Positions 13,401-28,400 are shown, counted from the stretch's first letter. The stretch: DNA of 64,000 nt from Icerya purchasi (GCA_039619475.1 CM077116.1:278581258-278645257), one strand, 5' to 3'. Translations and numbers: made by a program. Notes: generated by a model from the letters alone, not told the origin.

Positions 13401-16400
13401 CGGATGTAAATAAGCGTGGGATTGCCGTGATGCCTAAAAGTTTTTAATTCATTTATTTTTTGTTTTTTTTTTTCAACTCACGCCTATCAATGCCCTACAA
13501 CGAATTAAATAATTAGTAATTAATTGGACGGCAAAAAATTGATCCATTTAAAAATAATGCTTATCAAACAGAGATTTGATAGGAAAAATCAAGAGTTGAT
13601 TAGCAATAAATTTAGTGGCCAAAAATACGAGTTTATTACAATATATAGATATTAGTTATCATAGAACGGATTAAATTGTGATTGACAAGCCAAAAAGCGA
13701 AGAAAAAAAAATTTTTGGACAACGATATAACAATTACAAATGGATGTCCGAAAATATTTCAAAATAAAAAAAAAATCTAGTTAATTTCTTTATATATAGT
13801 GAGTAATTCAGTTTGAATGATGCATTTTGTAATATTATTTTTATTATCAAATAAAATATTTTATAATAAACAAATGCTCTTCTTTTTCCTGTGACTCTCT
13901 CCGATCTATCCATTTTGTGCATTATTTCAAGCTGAAAAATATTTAAATAAAAATTTAAATATGATTTATTAAAAAATAGGGCATAACTACAGATTGATTA
14001 AGACAGCGTGTTTTAATCGTAAAATAAAATTGCGGATGTATATTTTAATTTTATAGTTGTAAAAACAATCGACACTTTTAGCTGAAAATCATTTCACACT
14101 TGTACCAAGAAATTAAGACAAATTAACACTATTGTATGTCAGAGTTCCAAAAATTTAAAAACAGTTCTTGTACATACATACACAGTGAGTCACATTAATA
14201 TTCAGACATTGCGTATAAAAATAAATTTGCGCCGATATAAAGGATAAAAAAAAGTTTTATTTGTTAATTTTTTTATAACGCACAAAATAACTTAAATATA
14301 TATATATATATATAAATAAAAGTAAAAAATGATAAAAATTCAAAAACTAAAAACCTCATTCAGATTCACGTATACAAGGAAAAACATGTAAACATCGTAC
14401 ACTAAATAAGTAAAATAAAAGTCAAATTTTCACTTTTTTATAATCTATAATGTAAACCCTTGGACTTGATGACGGTAATAAACATCGCAACTTAATCTGT
14501 AAAGGTACTCGAATGGGATCTCGTCTCGTTCTTCCTGCAGCCACTGTCAGATAATTTTCCTTCGGATATGGGATTTCGCAGAATTTTTCGATCCGAGTAA
14601 TACGGGATAACAGTGTGGTAACACTAAGGCAGTGATTTCAGAACTTTTGGGTAGACATAGAACAACCGTTCGAGTATTTTATTACTTTCACGTTTAGAAA
14701 ATCGTTATCCTGGTAAAATTTAAAAAACCGTAGCATGATTAATTTTTCGGCACTTTGCCAAAGATTTTTCTTTAAAAGCTATTTGGTGCCGTATTTCTAT
14801 GACAAACACCAGTGAACTTCAAAAATAAACCTCATTATAACACTTTTGCCACCATATTTTACGGTTACATTCGAATTCAGAATTAATGTTTTTCCATATC
14901 TTTTGATTTCGGTCGTTCTTAGAAATATTAAATTCCGATTCAATCGCAAATATCATTCTGTTAAATTTTGTCTTCTAAACTATATCCTGAAGCAAACTCT
15001 AAACCCTCCTTTTAGATTAGCTGAACTAATCACTTACTTTCATTACCTCTTAACTTGTATCCATCAGTTTTAATCAACAAATAGTTTCAACTGAAATTTT
15101 TTATTAATTCCTACAGCTATCTCAGTAGTCACTTGTACAATCGTTTACATAAAAACCGCTTCCCCGAATCGATAGTAGCTTTTAAGGTGCCTCTTTTTAT
15201 TGTAAAAATTTTGATTCGACCTATCTTTTTTTCGGAACACCGAATAACCTCGTAAATCGTACTCCTTGGTCGTCGAAAGTAAAAATCCGCTAATTTACCT
15301 CCTGACAAACTTTTTCCATGATTCATAGTTTTATTAATTGTTACTTTTCAAAAAACCCGATTTTTGAGGATTTCAGAGAAACCGTTATTATTACGCCGGG
15401 AATTCTTCTAGTTCAAGTATTCAACGAGCACTTCAAATGTTTACCGATGAAATGTGATCATTGCTACTATAACATTTGTGCTGCGCATTCAGCGCTTATG
15501 GAGAAAAGCCTAGTGATAGTGTAACGAACAATTCACGTAAATATTAATGCGATTCGTATTTTTTTAGTTTACACAAATATGCCGGAAAAGATTTGCTTTT
15601 TATTTTATATATATGTATATATATATATATAAAAAAAAAAAAGAATTGATTAATAAAGTATTTTTCATTTTTTTGCAGACGCAAATTCATTTTTTCATAC
15701 AATGCACATTGGTGCGACTATCGTAATCAGCTGTCAGATTAATAAACAAAAAAACCATTAGGCTTATAAAAATTGAAATAATTAGAAAAACTCGGGTATT
15801 TTGCATTCTTGCTGTTTGTATTATGTAGCTGAAGCAAAATTTCTCAAAAATAAAACACTTACGCTCGAACAAAGCCGCATAGTAAACAATTACATTCCAA
15901 TAGTGATAATTCCCGTACTCTAACAGTGTATTTTGCTGCGCTGTTATAGAAACTAAAATAGAATTATTAGTTGCATTCTTATCCTTTTATCGGTAATGTT
16001 AACATTGTTACTTAGTTTGTCAGCCACTGTCTGTCCCCTATGTCACTATTATGACCTAGTTTTGTATTCTGCTTTCCGATTTTCATTTTCCCTACCATTT
16101 ATGCTTTTAGCCCGAGGGCTGATCAACATTTTTGGATAGGTATTTGAGGCACTTCGAAAACTTGCTCAATACGTCTTTTAGTAATACCTAAACGCGAAAA
16201 GACAGACCTGGCTGAAGGGTTAGGGGGCTTAAGCGACCCTTAAATTTTTAAAGGGAAATTTTTTTTGCAAAAAATGTACTTGAGGCACGATGAAATTTTA
16301 ACATGTTAAAATTTAGTATTTGAAGAGTTAAAAAATCAAAAAGCCTGATCATTTACCCGGGGCAAAAGTGCTTGCAAAATTATGTTCTAAAAAATCGAAA

Positions 16401-19400
16401 AAATGTACTTGAGGCACGATGAAATTTATACAAGATAATATATTCGTGGCTAAAAATAAATATATTTGCAAAAAGACAGGTCGTTTCAGTGGGACATTAT
16501 ACCTACCAGGCGATTGAGAATGTTCAACGTGAGTTTGAGTGAGAGTAGCGATATGGTTAGTAGTTTTGTTATTAATTTCGTTATCATTCGCTAATTTGCT
16601 CAAAAGACAATAAGAAAATTATTGTGTTTAACGAACATTTTTTTAAAAAAGTCTTGAAGTGTTGGAAATCAGAAAAAGACATAGGCTACTACATTAAGAG
16701 AGTTAGATGAAAAACTGGAAACTAATTACCACAAAAATTTACAATTGCATAAAGAAGCATTTGATGAAATTTGTAGTTTTATTGATCAAAGTATTTTGGA
16801 ACAGAAAACATTCCACTCTTTTACTTCTGTATGCAATAGTTATGTAGATATAATAACAAACGTAGCAATAACAAAACGTGAAAAGTATGACAACGTCTTC
16901 AGTAAAATTCACTTTGAGATGAAATTGGAAAAAAAAAAAAAAAATATATAATGATGAGTTACAAAAAATATTAATGAACAATAAAAAAATTGTGGGAACA
17001 AAAGCTATATTTAGTCAATGATGACTTGTTTTCTCTTATAGAAGTGAAAGACGTTATCCAAAATGCTGCTCTTATTTTACGGCAAACAATTTTAAACATG
17101 GAAAAAACACCATTACCCGAAAATTTGCACACCTCGGATTTCTTGGAGGGAGAAAGCAAAAGACCACAAATAATAAAAGATTTTTATTCGGCTGTATTGT
17201 ACGGGTATCGCTACAAAAGTATAAAATCCACGGAACATGAACGAAAATATTTCTTATTGGCTGACGATTTAATTTTTAATGTTACACGTGGAAAAATAAA
17301 AAACAGTAAACATATTACACTTGGTATGACATTAAAAAGTATAACTAGTTCCCGAAAAGTTGTTGAGATCATAAATAGGTATGGCCATTGCTGCAGCTAC
17401 CATACGATTGAAGAATTAGAAACAGAGGCTACATTTTCATCAACCAGCCAATCCATGTTGTGTCTTGAAGGTTATGTTACTGAAAATGGTTTATGTACTG
17501 AAGTAGCGTTTGACAACTTTGATCGTTTTGTTGACACTGCCTCAGATAAAGGCACATTACACGACACTGTTGGTATAATTTATCAAAATATATCTCCGGT
17601 AAACAATTTATAAGACGATGTTTTTGAAGAAATGCAAGAAGAATCAACTTTAACCTACCCATAGCGCTACTCACTCGCATTCACGTTGAACATTCTCAAT
17701 CGCCTGGCAGGTAAAATGTCTCACCGAAACGTCCTGTTTTTTTGTAAATATTTATTTTTAGCCACGAACATTATCCCGTATGAATTTCATTGTGCCTCAA
17801 GTACATTTTTTCGATTTTTTAAAACGTAATTTTGCAAGCACTTTTGCCCCGGTTAAATGATCAGGCTTTTTGATTTTTTAACTCTTCAAATACTAAATTT
17901 TAACATGTTAAAATTTCATCGTGCCTCAAATACATTTTTTGCAAAAAAGATTTCCCTTCTTTAAAAATGTAAGGGTTGCTTAAGCCCCCTAATCCTTTAG
18001 CCAGGTCTGTCTTTTCGCGTTTAGGTATTACTAAAAGACGTATTGAACAAGTTTTCGAAGAGTCTCAAATACCTATCCCAAAAATGTTGATCAGCTCTCG
18101 GGCTATTTCTTTTTTCTTTCTTTCCGGTCGTTCACTTCTGATTTTAAAATAATTCTTTTCAAGACTACCGACACTATCAATAAAACCGATATTATTATTA
18201 TTTTTTTAACGAAATTAAAGTGTATAATTTATGCAGCCCATATGACTTAATTTACAAATGAAGAATATAACGCTTTATGTTGTTGTATACATCGATAGAA
18301 AGAGAATGTAACACTTGAAATTTTATGAGTTGAGTAATTTTTTTTGTTTAAACATCTTTCAAAGTTTAATTTTCGTTTTACATCACATTGCGCCATTTTA
18401 ATTTGTATCTTAAATTTTTTGAGTACTGTTTAAAAAACTATTTTTCATTTTCGTAATTAAATACCATCCCAAAAATCCAGAAAAAAAAAAAAGTAATCAC
18501 AGAAGTTTAGTTTGTATTTTAGAACCCTTCGAATAGACGAAATCATGTCATAACCAAAAATATAGAAAAATTCGATATCTCAAAATCGAAAATACTTTGT
18601 TCCGAGACATATTAGATTAAATTTATCGTAAATGAAGTCTTTCATGCACTCTTGCGTGTATATCTGTTCACGTTAAGAATACACGCGAGACACATCGATG
18701 CTGGATTAGGTGCTGTTTACAATAGTGCGCATTGACCAGACTGAATAAGACTATATAACGACCGACTTCGTATGAATTGTCTGTAAATTACTAGCTTTTT
18801 ATTCATCTTTAGGTATAATTAACCATAATAAACAATTCGACGTCACCGATATAACATAGAGACCGCTTATTTTCTGTTATTGAGATAAACTCTGTATGAA
18901 GTTGAAATTAAGTTCATTGTCTAATATTAGGCCGCGATATATTTTGTGATTGGATCAATGCTGGACCCAGATACGTCTTAATTCTTCGGTTACTGAGGGC
19001 GACTACGTGTAAAAAATATCTGTTAAAGTAATTAAAACAGATACTAAAGCAACCTGTAATTACTTATTGCAGGTCTGAACGAATTGCAGTAAAGCGTTAC
19101 CTAATCAGATATAAAGTAGTTATCTCAGTGTTTTTTCAGTATCCGGGAAATCATTGGAAAATACAACATAAAAGGAAAGGCCAAGGACAGTACCTCAGCA
19201 AAAATATTTTTTGTAAAGATATGCTAGTTTCAATAGTAGCATAGAAAAAATCTACTCCTAAAACAAAATGTTTAAGAGTATTTTAATTAAGTAGACAAGC
19301 AATTAGAAAGTTAATAATTTATATTTATAAACTCATCGTGCCAAGTGGTGTCCAGTCAAAATATACTGAATCAGTATGTTGATTATAATTCTGTCAGTTA

Positions 19401-22400
19401 TACAGAGGTTCAGTTATTTTAGGCATTTGCTAAATAGTGGAATGACGCGTGGGGTAGTATTATTTACATCCGGATGATCGTTTAGTCTTTTAAGCACACT
19501 ATTCTTCAGCTATTCCCCCCCCCCCAGATTATACAGAATTATTTTAATCGTTTTAACATTTAAAATTTTAAAATATAATTACGAAAACAGCAAACAAACA
19601 GAAACAGTACATAATAATATAATTATCCACACAAACCTTTTCGAGCCTAGCTCATCATCAGCTGATAGTGAAAACCTATTAAGAAATATTGAAAAAAAAA
19701 AAACAAGTTTATTATACTGTAAAGCAAAATACAGATTCGGAAATGCCGAAATTCCTAACCACTGTTAATAAACGGAAATTGAAGGATAAAAATGATTCAT
19801 TTCAAAGAATATAGAGTTAAACATATAGCGAATTTTTGATAGGTTCTAAAAATGAAGAATTTATTGAACATTAATCTAATTTTTATTTCATATTTTATTT
19901 TTTATTATTTATTATTTTTTTCATTCGTATTTTAGTTTTATTACTTAAAAATGTTATTCTTCACTTTATGTTGTTTATTTCAGCAACAACAACATTCTTT
20001 ATGTTCATTTTATTACAACAGGAGTTATTAATAGATTCATCTATTTTGAATTTAACAATAGAACATTAAAGGTAAATTTCTATATCGGAATAATTCTAGA
20101 GAACTTTTAGTCAATGACGGGCTAAACCCGAAAACGTTTCCATGGATATGATTCTGTTCGTTTTTGCTATTTTCGTAATTATGTTTAATATTTTATAATT
20201 CTAGCAAACGAGGCAATAAAATTTTTAATTTTTCACTTAAATGTTAGAAAATGATAAACAAGAAAAAATACAAAGATAAAACACTGCCGATTAAATTAAA
20301 CATCAATGGTTTATAGACAAAAAAAAAACTTCCTAATTAACATCTTAAAATCACATTTGAACCAATCTATACATTTACATTTCCATCGTTACCAATATCT
20401 TATTAATTGGTGGGAAAAACATAGGGAAAAAGAAACGAATAAAATCGAATATAAGGGAAATACAGAGTTACGCATGTGTTTGTTTACAGCCACTGTATAA
20501 GTCACCTTTCAATAAAAGAACATATTTCGCTCATAAAACGCTAAATCAAACTACCTAACCTGCTAACGAAAATTTAGTTCCTCCTTTAAATTCCGTGTGG
20601 CACAAGTTAAGTAATAATCACAAGAAATTGCTAAATTCTATTCGGTTTTATGGAGAAAATTACGTACTACGATAAATGTTAATAAATTCCATCATAAAAT
20701 TGCTTTATTAACACAGAATCGGTAATTTTGCTTGACTAGTATACGTGTCTTATCTATGATATATACACATAAGCGCGTAATGTAATTAATTATTTCGTCA
20801 AAATATTAAATCATTACATGTTTCGCTTATCGCGGGTTTTAACTTCAGATAAAAAACGACGCTGCAAACGAGGAAACAATTGTTGCCTTTTATTAGATTA
20901 ATTTTTTTTTATGTTTAAAAATTCCCAAATTTTTTTCCCCTATTTTGGTAAAAAAAAATTTTAATTCAAACAAATATCTAATTGTTTACACTACGATGGA
21001 GGTACTTTAAAAATGATAATGTTTACATATAAAAAAGTTTAAAAAAATGTTTTTTACTTCATGTCCCCACTAAAATGTTTGCAAAATTTTACACATAAAT
21101 ATCAGTGGTGAATCAATCAGTAATTTTCGTTATGCGTAAAGTAGCAAAGCAAATTGAAAATAAAAGAGATTTGCCGGTACCTTTCTAGCAATAAAGATTA
21201 ACTTAGCTAAAGAGCAGTGTTTAGCTTACCAGTAGAAATCTGTCAAATCGCTATTTGACATATAAAGAAAGGCTCTATCAAGTAATAGTTGAATCACGAT
21301 TTAATGATCTGCTCGTCTTTTGTGTTTTATTTGCTAGACGCTGTGAGTACTTCTCCGACGTTAGCGAGTCACTAAGAGCGCACTGAGAAGTATACACATA
21401 TAGCAACAGCATAAACAGCAAATCAGATATCAAGAGGTTTACGAACCAGGTACTTCTCCACTTTGAGCAAGCGACTTGCGCGTTGTGGACTGCACATGTT
21501 TTGATCTGGGCAAAGGGCACTGTATATACACGGCCAGACTAGATCTTTCACTATTATAGTGTTGTCAGGTGCCGATGAAAGCATTACGTTTGTCTACATA
21601 TAAAAAGAAGTGCTTCAATTTTCAGCGTCTTAATTTTATATATTTTTTTGATTGTATCTAGTATAATATAATTTTACATAAAACGATTTAAAATGATTTA
21701 TTATTTATAATGGATTTGTTAACTTTCTTTATCTAAATTAAGATATCTGCTTTTTCTTAAATACATTTAATTTTCTATTTCTTGAAATTTAAAAAAATGG
21801 CTTTTTAATTCGTTTTTGTTTGTAAAGTAATGGGCGCGATTGTTCAGCATTTTTCTCTCTTACAGAAGAACCAGGAAAAAAATCAGGATTCGCCACTGAT
21901 ACATATATATATATATTATATATATATTTACAAGGGCGTCGCTAGCCGATGAGCCAGGGAGGAGCAAGATGATAGAAAGAAAATATGAGTTATCGGAAAA
22001 ATTGAAATTTATAAGTTGTAAAGGCTTAATATTTTATTAAACAAGAATAAAATCTTAATTGCAACACATAAGTTTTCCAAATTGTCCATGATTACGATGT
22101 ATATTTATAAACGAAAATTATTCAAGAATAGGCTTACACATGAACTATGATGCCAATAGTTCGTGTTGTTGAGAACAAAAACATTTAAGATTCTGAATAA
22201 TCGCTATACTCAGTAAAACGACATATAACATCCTGAATAAAAATATAAAAAATGGAGATAACAAGAAGCGGCTTAGCGTGAATTGAAAGGTAGGAGAAGC
22301 GCCAAAATAAAATCCATCATAGCATCTTTAAAAGCATATATTACATTGTTGTAAGTTAATTCGATTTTCCGGTTCTTCTTAGTAAATATTTCTATTCATC

Positions 22401-25400
22401 ATTGTAAAAAAATAGTCACATAATTTTGGCAATAAACCCTTTCCATACTAAAAAAAGCTAATGAAGATGATAGCTGTTATTGGTATTATGTACTCCTTTA
22501 GTATTTTTTTTTTTACTCATTTTAGCGCTAAAAGTAATCTTCATACCGACCAGCTAGCTGCTGTAATGGTGAAGCTGTTAATTGAGAGAGTTTAAGCATT
22601 TGCTATAACTTAACTGATTAAATATTGAAAAAAATATATCACAGTGTCTCTCGTTCATATCACGATCTTTACATGCGACAGAAAATTCACTTTTTAAACT
22701 CACAAAATCTAAAAAATTACTATAATTCTGTTTTAAATTTAAAAATTCCATTCCAGAAATATTTTTCAGAAACGAAGAAAAATGTTCGCATTTAAAAGAT
22801 CTAAAGCCTTAAGTTTTGCCATGTCATTAGGTCTACTGAACATACTTATTATTTTAACGTCGATAATTACTAAAAAAAATTCTTTTATACGCCGATTTCC
22901 TTCGAAATAACTGAATTAATCCTTGAGCTCCACCCTTCATTAGGACAACCTATATTTTCACCGAGATCACTCATTATTTACGATATTAATAATGTCGAAG
23001 CAAATGCTTATTAAAATAATATATTTACACATAATTCCAATGCGTTTTTAAGCTTACTCGTGATCATGAAGTATTACAAAAACACTCTACGATCATAAAA
23101 CTTTAGGATGAAACGCTCCGAAATTATAAATATATTATTTCAATAAATATTTATTTCAGCATTATTAAAGGTCAATGGTAATTGACCGCGAATGTGACTG
23201 AAGTCATCTTCGAGTTTTAAAAGGTAGCCATGAAATCATTCAATGTTTTTAGGCCAAAAGCTAATATCAAACATCCTTTTTTTTTTTTTTAATACCGAGA
23301 ATGGTAAATTGGACTGCGGAAATACAGGAAAAAATATAATTAGACGAAGATTAAAATCTAAATCTCCTAAGAGTACTAAACCACGAGTATAACAAATTTT
23401 TTTTGAATCCCACTTGTTGGCATTTTTAATGGCCAAACGCATCTTTAAATTATTATTTTTTTTCCATTACAATTTACAGTTTCCAACAACCTCTTGCTAT
23501 AATTCCAGCATGTTACATAAAAAGTAGTAAACAGCGTTTTCCATTCAGCATTTAGCACTTCAGTTCTGCTTGTCGATTTTGAAAAATAAATAAATCCAAA
23601 ACTCGGAAAAAAGGAAAGCATATTTTACAATGCTTTGTATGATTGATGGACTAAGAAAGGATTAAATTCAGTTTTGTGGCATAGTGGTGAAAAAATGTTG
23701 AGGGCACTTCTTTTTAATTCGTGACTGAAGTCTATACTGTTTCATCAATCATAACTGCTGCGCCAATGTAAAATCTGAATGATTCACAATTAAAATCTTT
23801 TAAAGATTCGTAAAGTTTGGAAGATAAAGGTTAAATATTTTGTATTCACGGAAGCTACTTAAATCATCAAAAACAGATATATTTCATAGGTGTTTTTTAA
23901 TGAGAATAAAAATCGGGGCCAACAATTTTTCTTTGCCTTACCATCAACCATATAACCGCTATGCTGCAGTGCATATAAATTTGTTTGAAAATGCCGAATA
24001 ACGATTTTATTTCCCTTAATTTTATAATTAAGTTATTCGGATAAGGGATATTAGTCTATTATTCTGTGCAATGTTGAACTTTCCTTGAAAACATAAAGAA
24101 TTGAAATTTACAAGTAAAAGTTTTTCGATAACGGGCTATATTCGATCACGATTTTCGAGATATTTTCGTCAAATCGTTACGCTAGTTAATAGTTTATAGA
24201 TTCAACTGACATGGTTTTGCGTCAACCATCGAACTTGTTGTTAAAAAAAAAAATGGATTTTTAATTTATTATGTAAATGTAAACATTTTTTTTTTCTTTT
24301 TTTGGACACGTCATCTAAGGACATTAACCCAGCGCACGTGAAATTTTTGGAAGTTTCAATTGTGGCTGCGAAAATCGAACCCGGTTCTACCCGAACGGAA
24401 CACAATTAACTAATCAACTTCGTCACAGTAACTAGCTGAAATTAATTCAAATATATTTATTTTTAAAAGTTTTTTTCCATCGGTTTAAAAATATCGCTTT
24501 GGCTATTCTAGCTTTTTTTCAGAACCACATTTTCTAGCTGATTTCTGTTCCTTTCGCTTTTTTTACCACTTTCACTCTTTCTTCCATGCCTTAATCTTAT
24601 CGCCAAAAAAACGAAACCTACAACCTCGATTTTTCTGTCATTCACGTGTTTTCCTCTTTTTACTCTTTGAAAATTAAACAATAAAAACAATTTATACTTC
24701 ATTCCCTTAGAGAACATAGCGATTCCATCGACGCTACGCCACGAGAATAAGATACTACTTTTTAAAAACATTATCATTTCCTACCGCTTTAGATGTCAAG
24801 GATTTCTTAAATGGATATCAAATTCCTTACTAATAAATCTTTTTATTTTGTAATTTAATCTATTAGTCATCACTTCCGCCCTTACACATCTTAAATTCAC
24901 GACTATGACGAACAGGCAACTCTGATCACCGCGAGAAATGAAATATAGTTGCAATAAGCGAAGAGAGTTTGGTCTTCGGGAAAATCGTCAACAACCCTAT
25001 ACGCTGACATGAAAAACTACCTTGAAACATTTTATTTATCCTAAAATACATTTAAATAAATTATTACATATTCTAATTCCCAAAATAAAATCGAAATAAT
25101 CGAAATTTTAGTAATAATGGCAAAAAAAATCTTTAAGAATTTTAATTTTCCTCCAAAAATTCCTCAGAAAAGAATATGCTCTCGTTAACAAGTCTTTAAT
25201 TGGTCGCGGCAGTTTTTAAATTATCACTCGAACTGATTTCTACGCGTGTTTTATTGTTATTTAATTCACGTCTCTATCAATTTGTTCGATATAACAGCAT
25301 ATGTGAAGTATTTTTTTGCATGGCCACAATATAATTAAAGGATAACTAGCCTCCGTACCCTATAGCGTATATGTATAAAATCCGAATGTCATATTGAAAA

Positions 25401-28400
25401 ATTGTTAGAGCCCTTAGCACCACCTAAATCGAAGGATACAAAACAAATTCGCAAATAGCCGTGTGAAGAAATCAGATTTATCACATTGCGAAATAAGTCC
25501 GAGCCATGTTTTAAAATTTAGCGAAGCTAAAATTTTGGTGAAGATGGATCGATTTAAAAACAGACTCATTAAGAATTTTTCTGAAAAATTGAAATTAATA
25601 ACAGCAGTAAATTCAGTTTGAAAACCGGTGACTAGTTTCAAACAAAAGACATTGAAAAATGTATAAGATAAAGGGGCCTAACTTCCATTTCTAACACAAA
25701 GTTGACGGAATTTTTTAAAAAACATTAAATAGCTGTACTAATGAAAATAAACTTTGACCATTTAGACTGTTAGAAAATTTAGGAATAATTTAAAAAATGT
25801 AGAATAGTAATTTAGTCGTCCCTGCATCCGTGCAGTCTAACATGCACAACCAGTTGACTGTTCTTTTTCAAGCTTATAAAGCGGACGGTTTGTTATAAAA
25901 TTTAAAATGACTTTTCGAATATTCTCATGCCACTAGTTAGTAGTTTCGTTTTTTTTTTTGTATTTTTTTTTTTTTTGTTAATGCGCACGTTAGTAAAAGA
26001 CATTCTAGGATTAGAAAAATAACGATACATAAGAAATTACGGAGATTAAATCATGAAGCAATTAGAAATAGAAGAAATGAAAACAGCTAACAAAGGAACC
26101 GCATACAGAGGTAGAAGAACAAGAATGTGTAGGGCATTGCAGAGAAGCCATAGCTAAGTCGATTAGGTTAAAGAAATAGAAAGTGGCTTGCGATAGGGTG
26201 AAATTTAAGCTAAGAGGACAAAGAGACACAACGGAAATGGCAACGATTAAAGTAAAGGCGAACTATGGAAAAAGTAACAGAACATCTGGCGCTAAGAAAA
26301 TTATTAAACCAGGAAGAGGGAGAGGAGAAGGTTGTACGGCAAGATAACATGAGTGAAGGTCGAATAGATACCTAGAGATCGGTAATAAACTTAACATTTT
26401 AATTTATAGCTAATTCAATTAAAACATATTAGGTGAAGAATTGACCAGCTATCTCCTAAATACCGGTCTTGTACTTTGACAAAGATCCTTTTCAGTCATT
26501 TGATAGTATTCGCTTTGTCCCTTCTTCTCCTCTTTTTTCCTCTCTTTTCGGACACCACCGACACAAACTTGCACAAGAAACTCAAAAACGAAAAGAATAA
26601 AAAAAAATTGTTAAAGCGCATAAATTTTATGAATGTGTGTGTACCTACCTTTTACTTTGAATATACTCGGACAGCATCAACTTCATTAGACCTGGAATTT
26701 CGTTATTTTTAGCGAACAACTGAATAAGTACTTGACTCGTTTTATGATTTATAATACACTTATCCCAATTATTAATCACTAATTCGTACTGATGTCGCCA
26801 TTCATTTTCATTCGCTGTAACAGTTACAGAAAACAAATATTAAGAAATGATTAAAAAGCAAATACCGTTTGTTGACCGTCAAATTCATGTTTCCTTCATA
26901 CAGGCGAGCCTTTCTTAGTCAGTAAGGTATGAGGAAATATTTATTTACGAATATTTACAAAATTTACTCGTACGTTAATAATTCGTGTTAATCCGTATCA
27001 GAAAAATTATGTCTCTCCGTCAAAGCACATACTAAAAGCAAAAGTATTCTCGTTTCAGTGCAGTTATTAAAATACCGCAGAATTCTCGTTAATCCTATTG
27101 AACTACCATAAGAAAGACGACAATTTGTCTGGGAAATATAGAAATATTTATTTCGTTCGTTTACATATTTCATCAATAACGTATAGATATATTTTAAAAT
27201 TACTTACGTTCCGTCGATTCCGGCATTTGCAACAAGCTGGTAAAAGCCTGATGATACCGATAAACAAACGATCGCTTGTCCAATAAGAAACGAGATATCC
27301 ATTGTACGCATAAGCAATAAGCCGATCGCAAATAATTGTGTAACCAAGCTTTATTCTCCATCACGACTGTTGAAAACCTCAGTAAAGGTTCTTCACTTTC
27401 AAGTAAATCCGCATTGGAAGTCAAATATTCCTTTATAAATCTGTACTTGCTAATGTCGAGTTTCAGTATAAGTTTTACTATTGCGTAAACGTCATCGTTA
27501 CCATGTTTTAACACGTAAAATATAGTATCTGAAAAAATAATTATAAAAACTTATTATTACTAATCAACATTTTTAAAATTATACGCTACGCCTAGAGTAC
27601 AAGAAAAAAATTTAAAAATTTCGGATGCAATTTTTTTCTTCAAACGCATATTAAGAATTGATCAAACAGAATACCTTTTTCTTACCTTTCGTAATGAAAT
27701 CGACATTATTCGGAAATGTAACAAAAAAATTTTCCAGTGATTTTTCCAGCTCTTTACTAGATATCTGATAGTTATGCAAGTCGCACAAGTAGTACATCAT
27801 TTCACAGATTCCCTTTAGCGTAACTGAGAAATTATATTTTTTCGACGCGATTGCTTGAAACATATGTACGAACACATCACACCACCCGGTACTCCATAAA
27901 AACGATCGCCTTTTTAAAGAAACAGAAAAAATAATAGACAATTTTTATTTACCGCGAAGGATTCGTTTATGAAACCTATGAAAAATACCATGTAAGTGTG
28001 TTAAACTTTTAAATGCCTGACTAGCAGAAAAAAAAATTAAAGTCCCTCAAGTCCCCCCCCCCCCACCGTTTTTTGTTTAAATAAATCAAACCTGAAATAA
28101 CGCAATGTATCAGAGAATCTGGAAAGGCAAAAGTGACCAAGAGAAATATTATAGTTGTTGGTGTGTCTGGTCAAGAATTTATCTTGGTTTACTCAGAATA
28201 TTCACTTACATCTTAAAAACGTAAATACCCCAGCGGTCAGAAAAAAGACGGTAGAGTGCACATTTTATGACGTCGCACCAAACTCAAATACCGTAGAGTC
28301 TACCAACTAATTATACACTTTATGCAGTTGTACCATTTTAACTCATATCCGATAATTTCCTATGACAAAATTTACTTTGTATTTTTTTTTTTTTTTTTTC

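Larger units (their letters stand above)
16109..18104 (+). mobile_element. 2-kb element with long terminal inverted repeats and orphan domain
   Basis: Ends are inverted repeats of about 446 bp: 16,109-16,556 and 17,659-18,104. The tips read AGCCCGAGGGCTGATCAACA (left) and, reverse-complemented, AGCCCGAGAGCTGATCAACA (right); the first 12 bases are self-complementary. Each arm carries repeats of TACTTGAGGCACGATGAAAT or a close variant, a likely subterminal protein-binding motif. The 1.1-kb interior holds one broken plus-strand gene. A T or TTT flank at each side gives no clear target duplication. Type of transposon unknown to me. Confidence 0.8.

Noticed and set aside
13734..13922. Minus-strand frame preceded by a good acceptor (TTTTTCAG)
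   Set aside because: In the phase required by the neighbouring URB1 exons it hits a stop after three codons.
24508..24777. 89-codon minus frame
   Set aside because: Lys/Arg-rich low-complexity sequence without a usable exon phase or motif.
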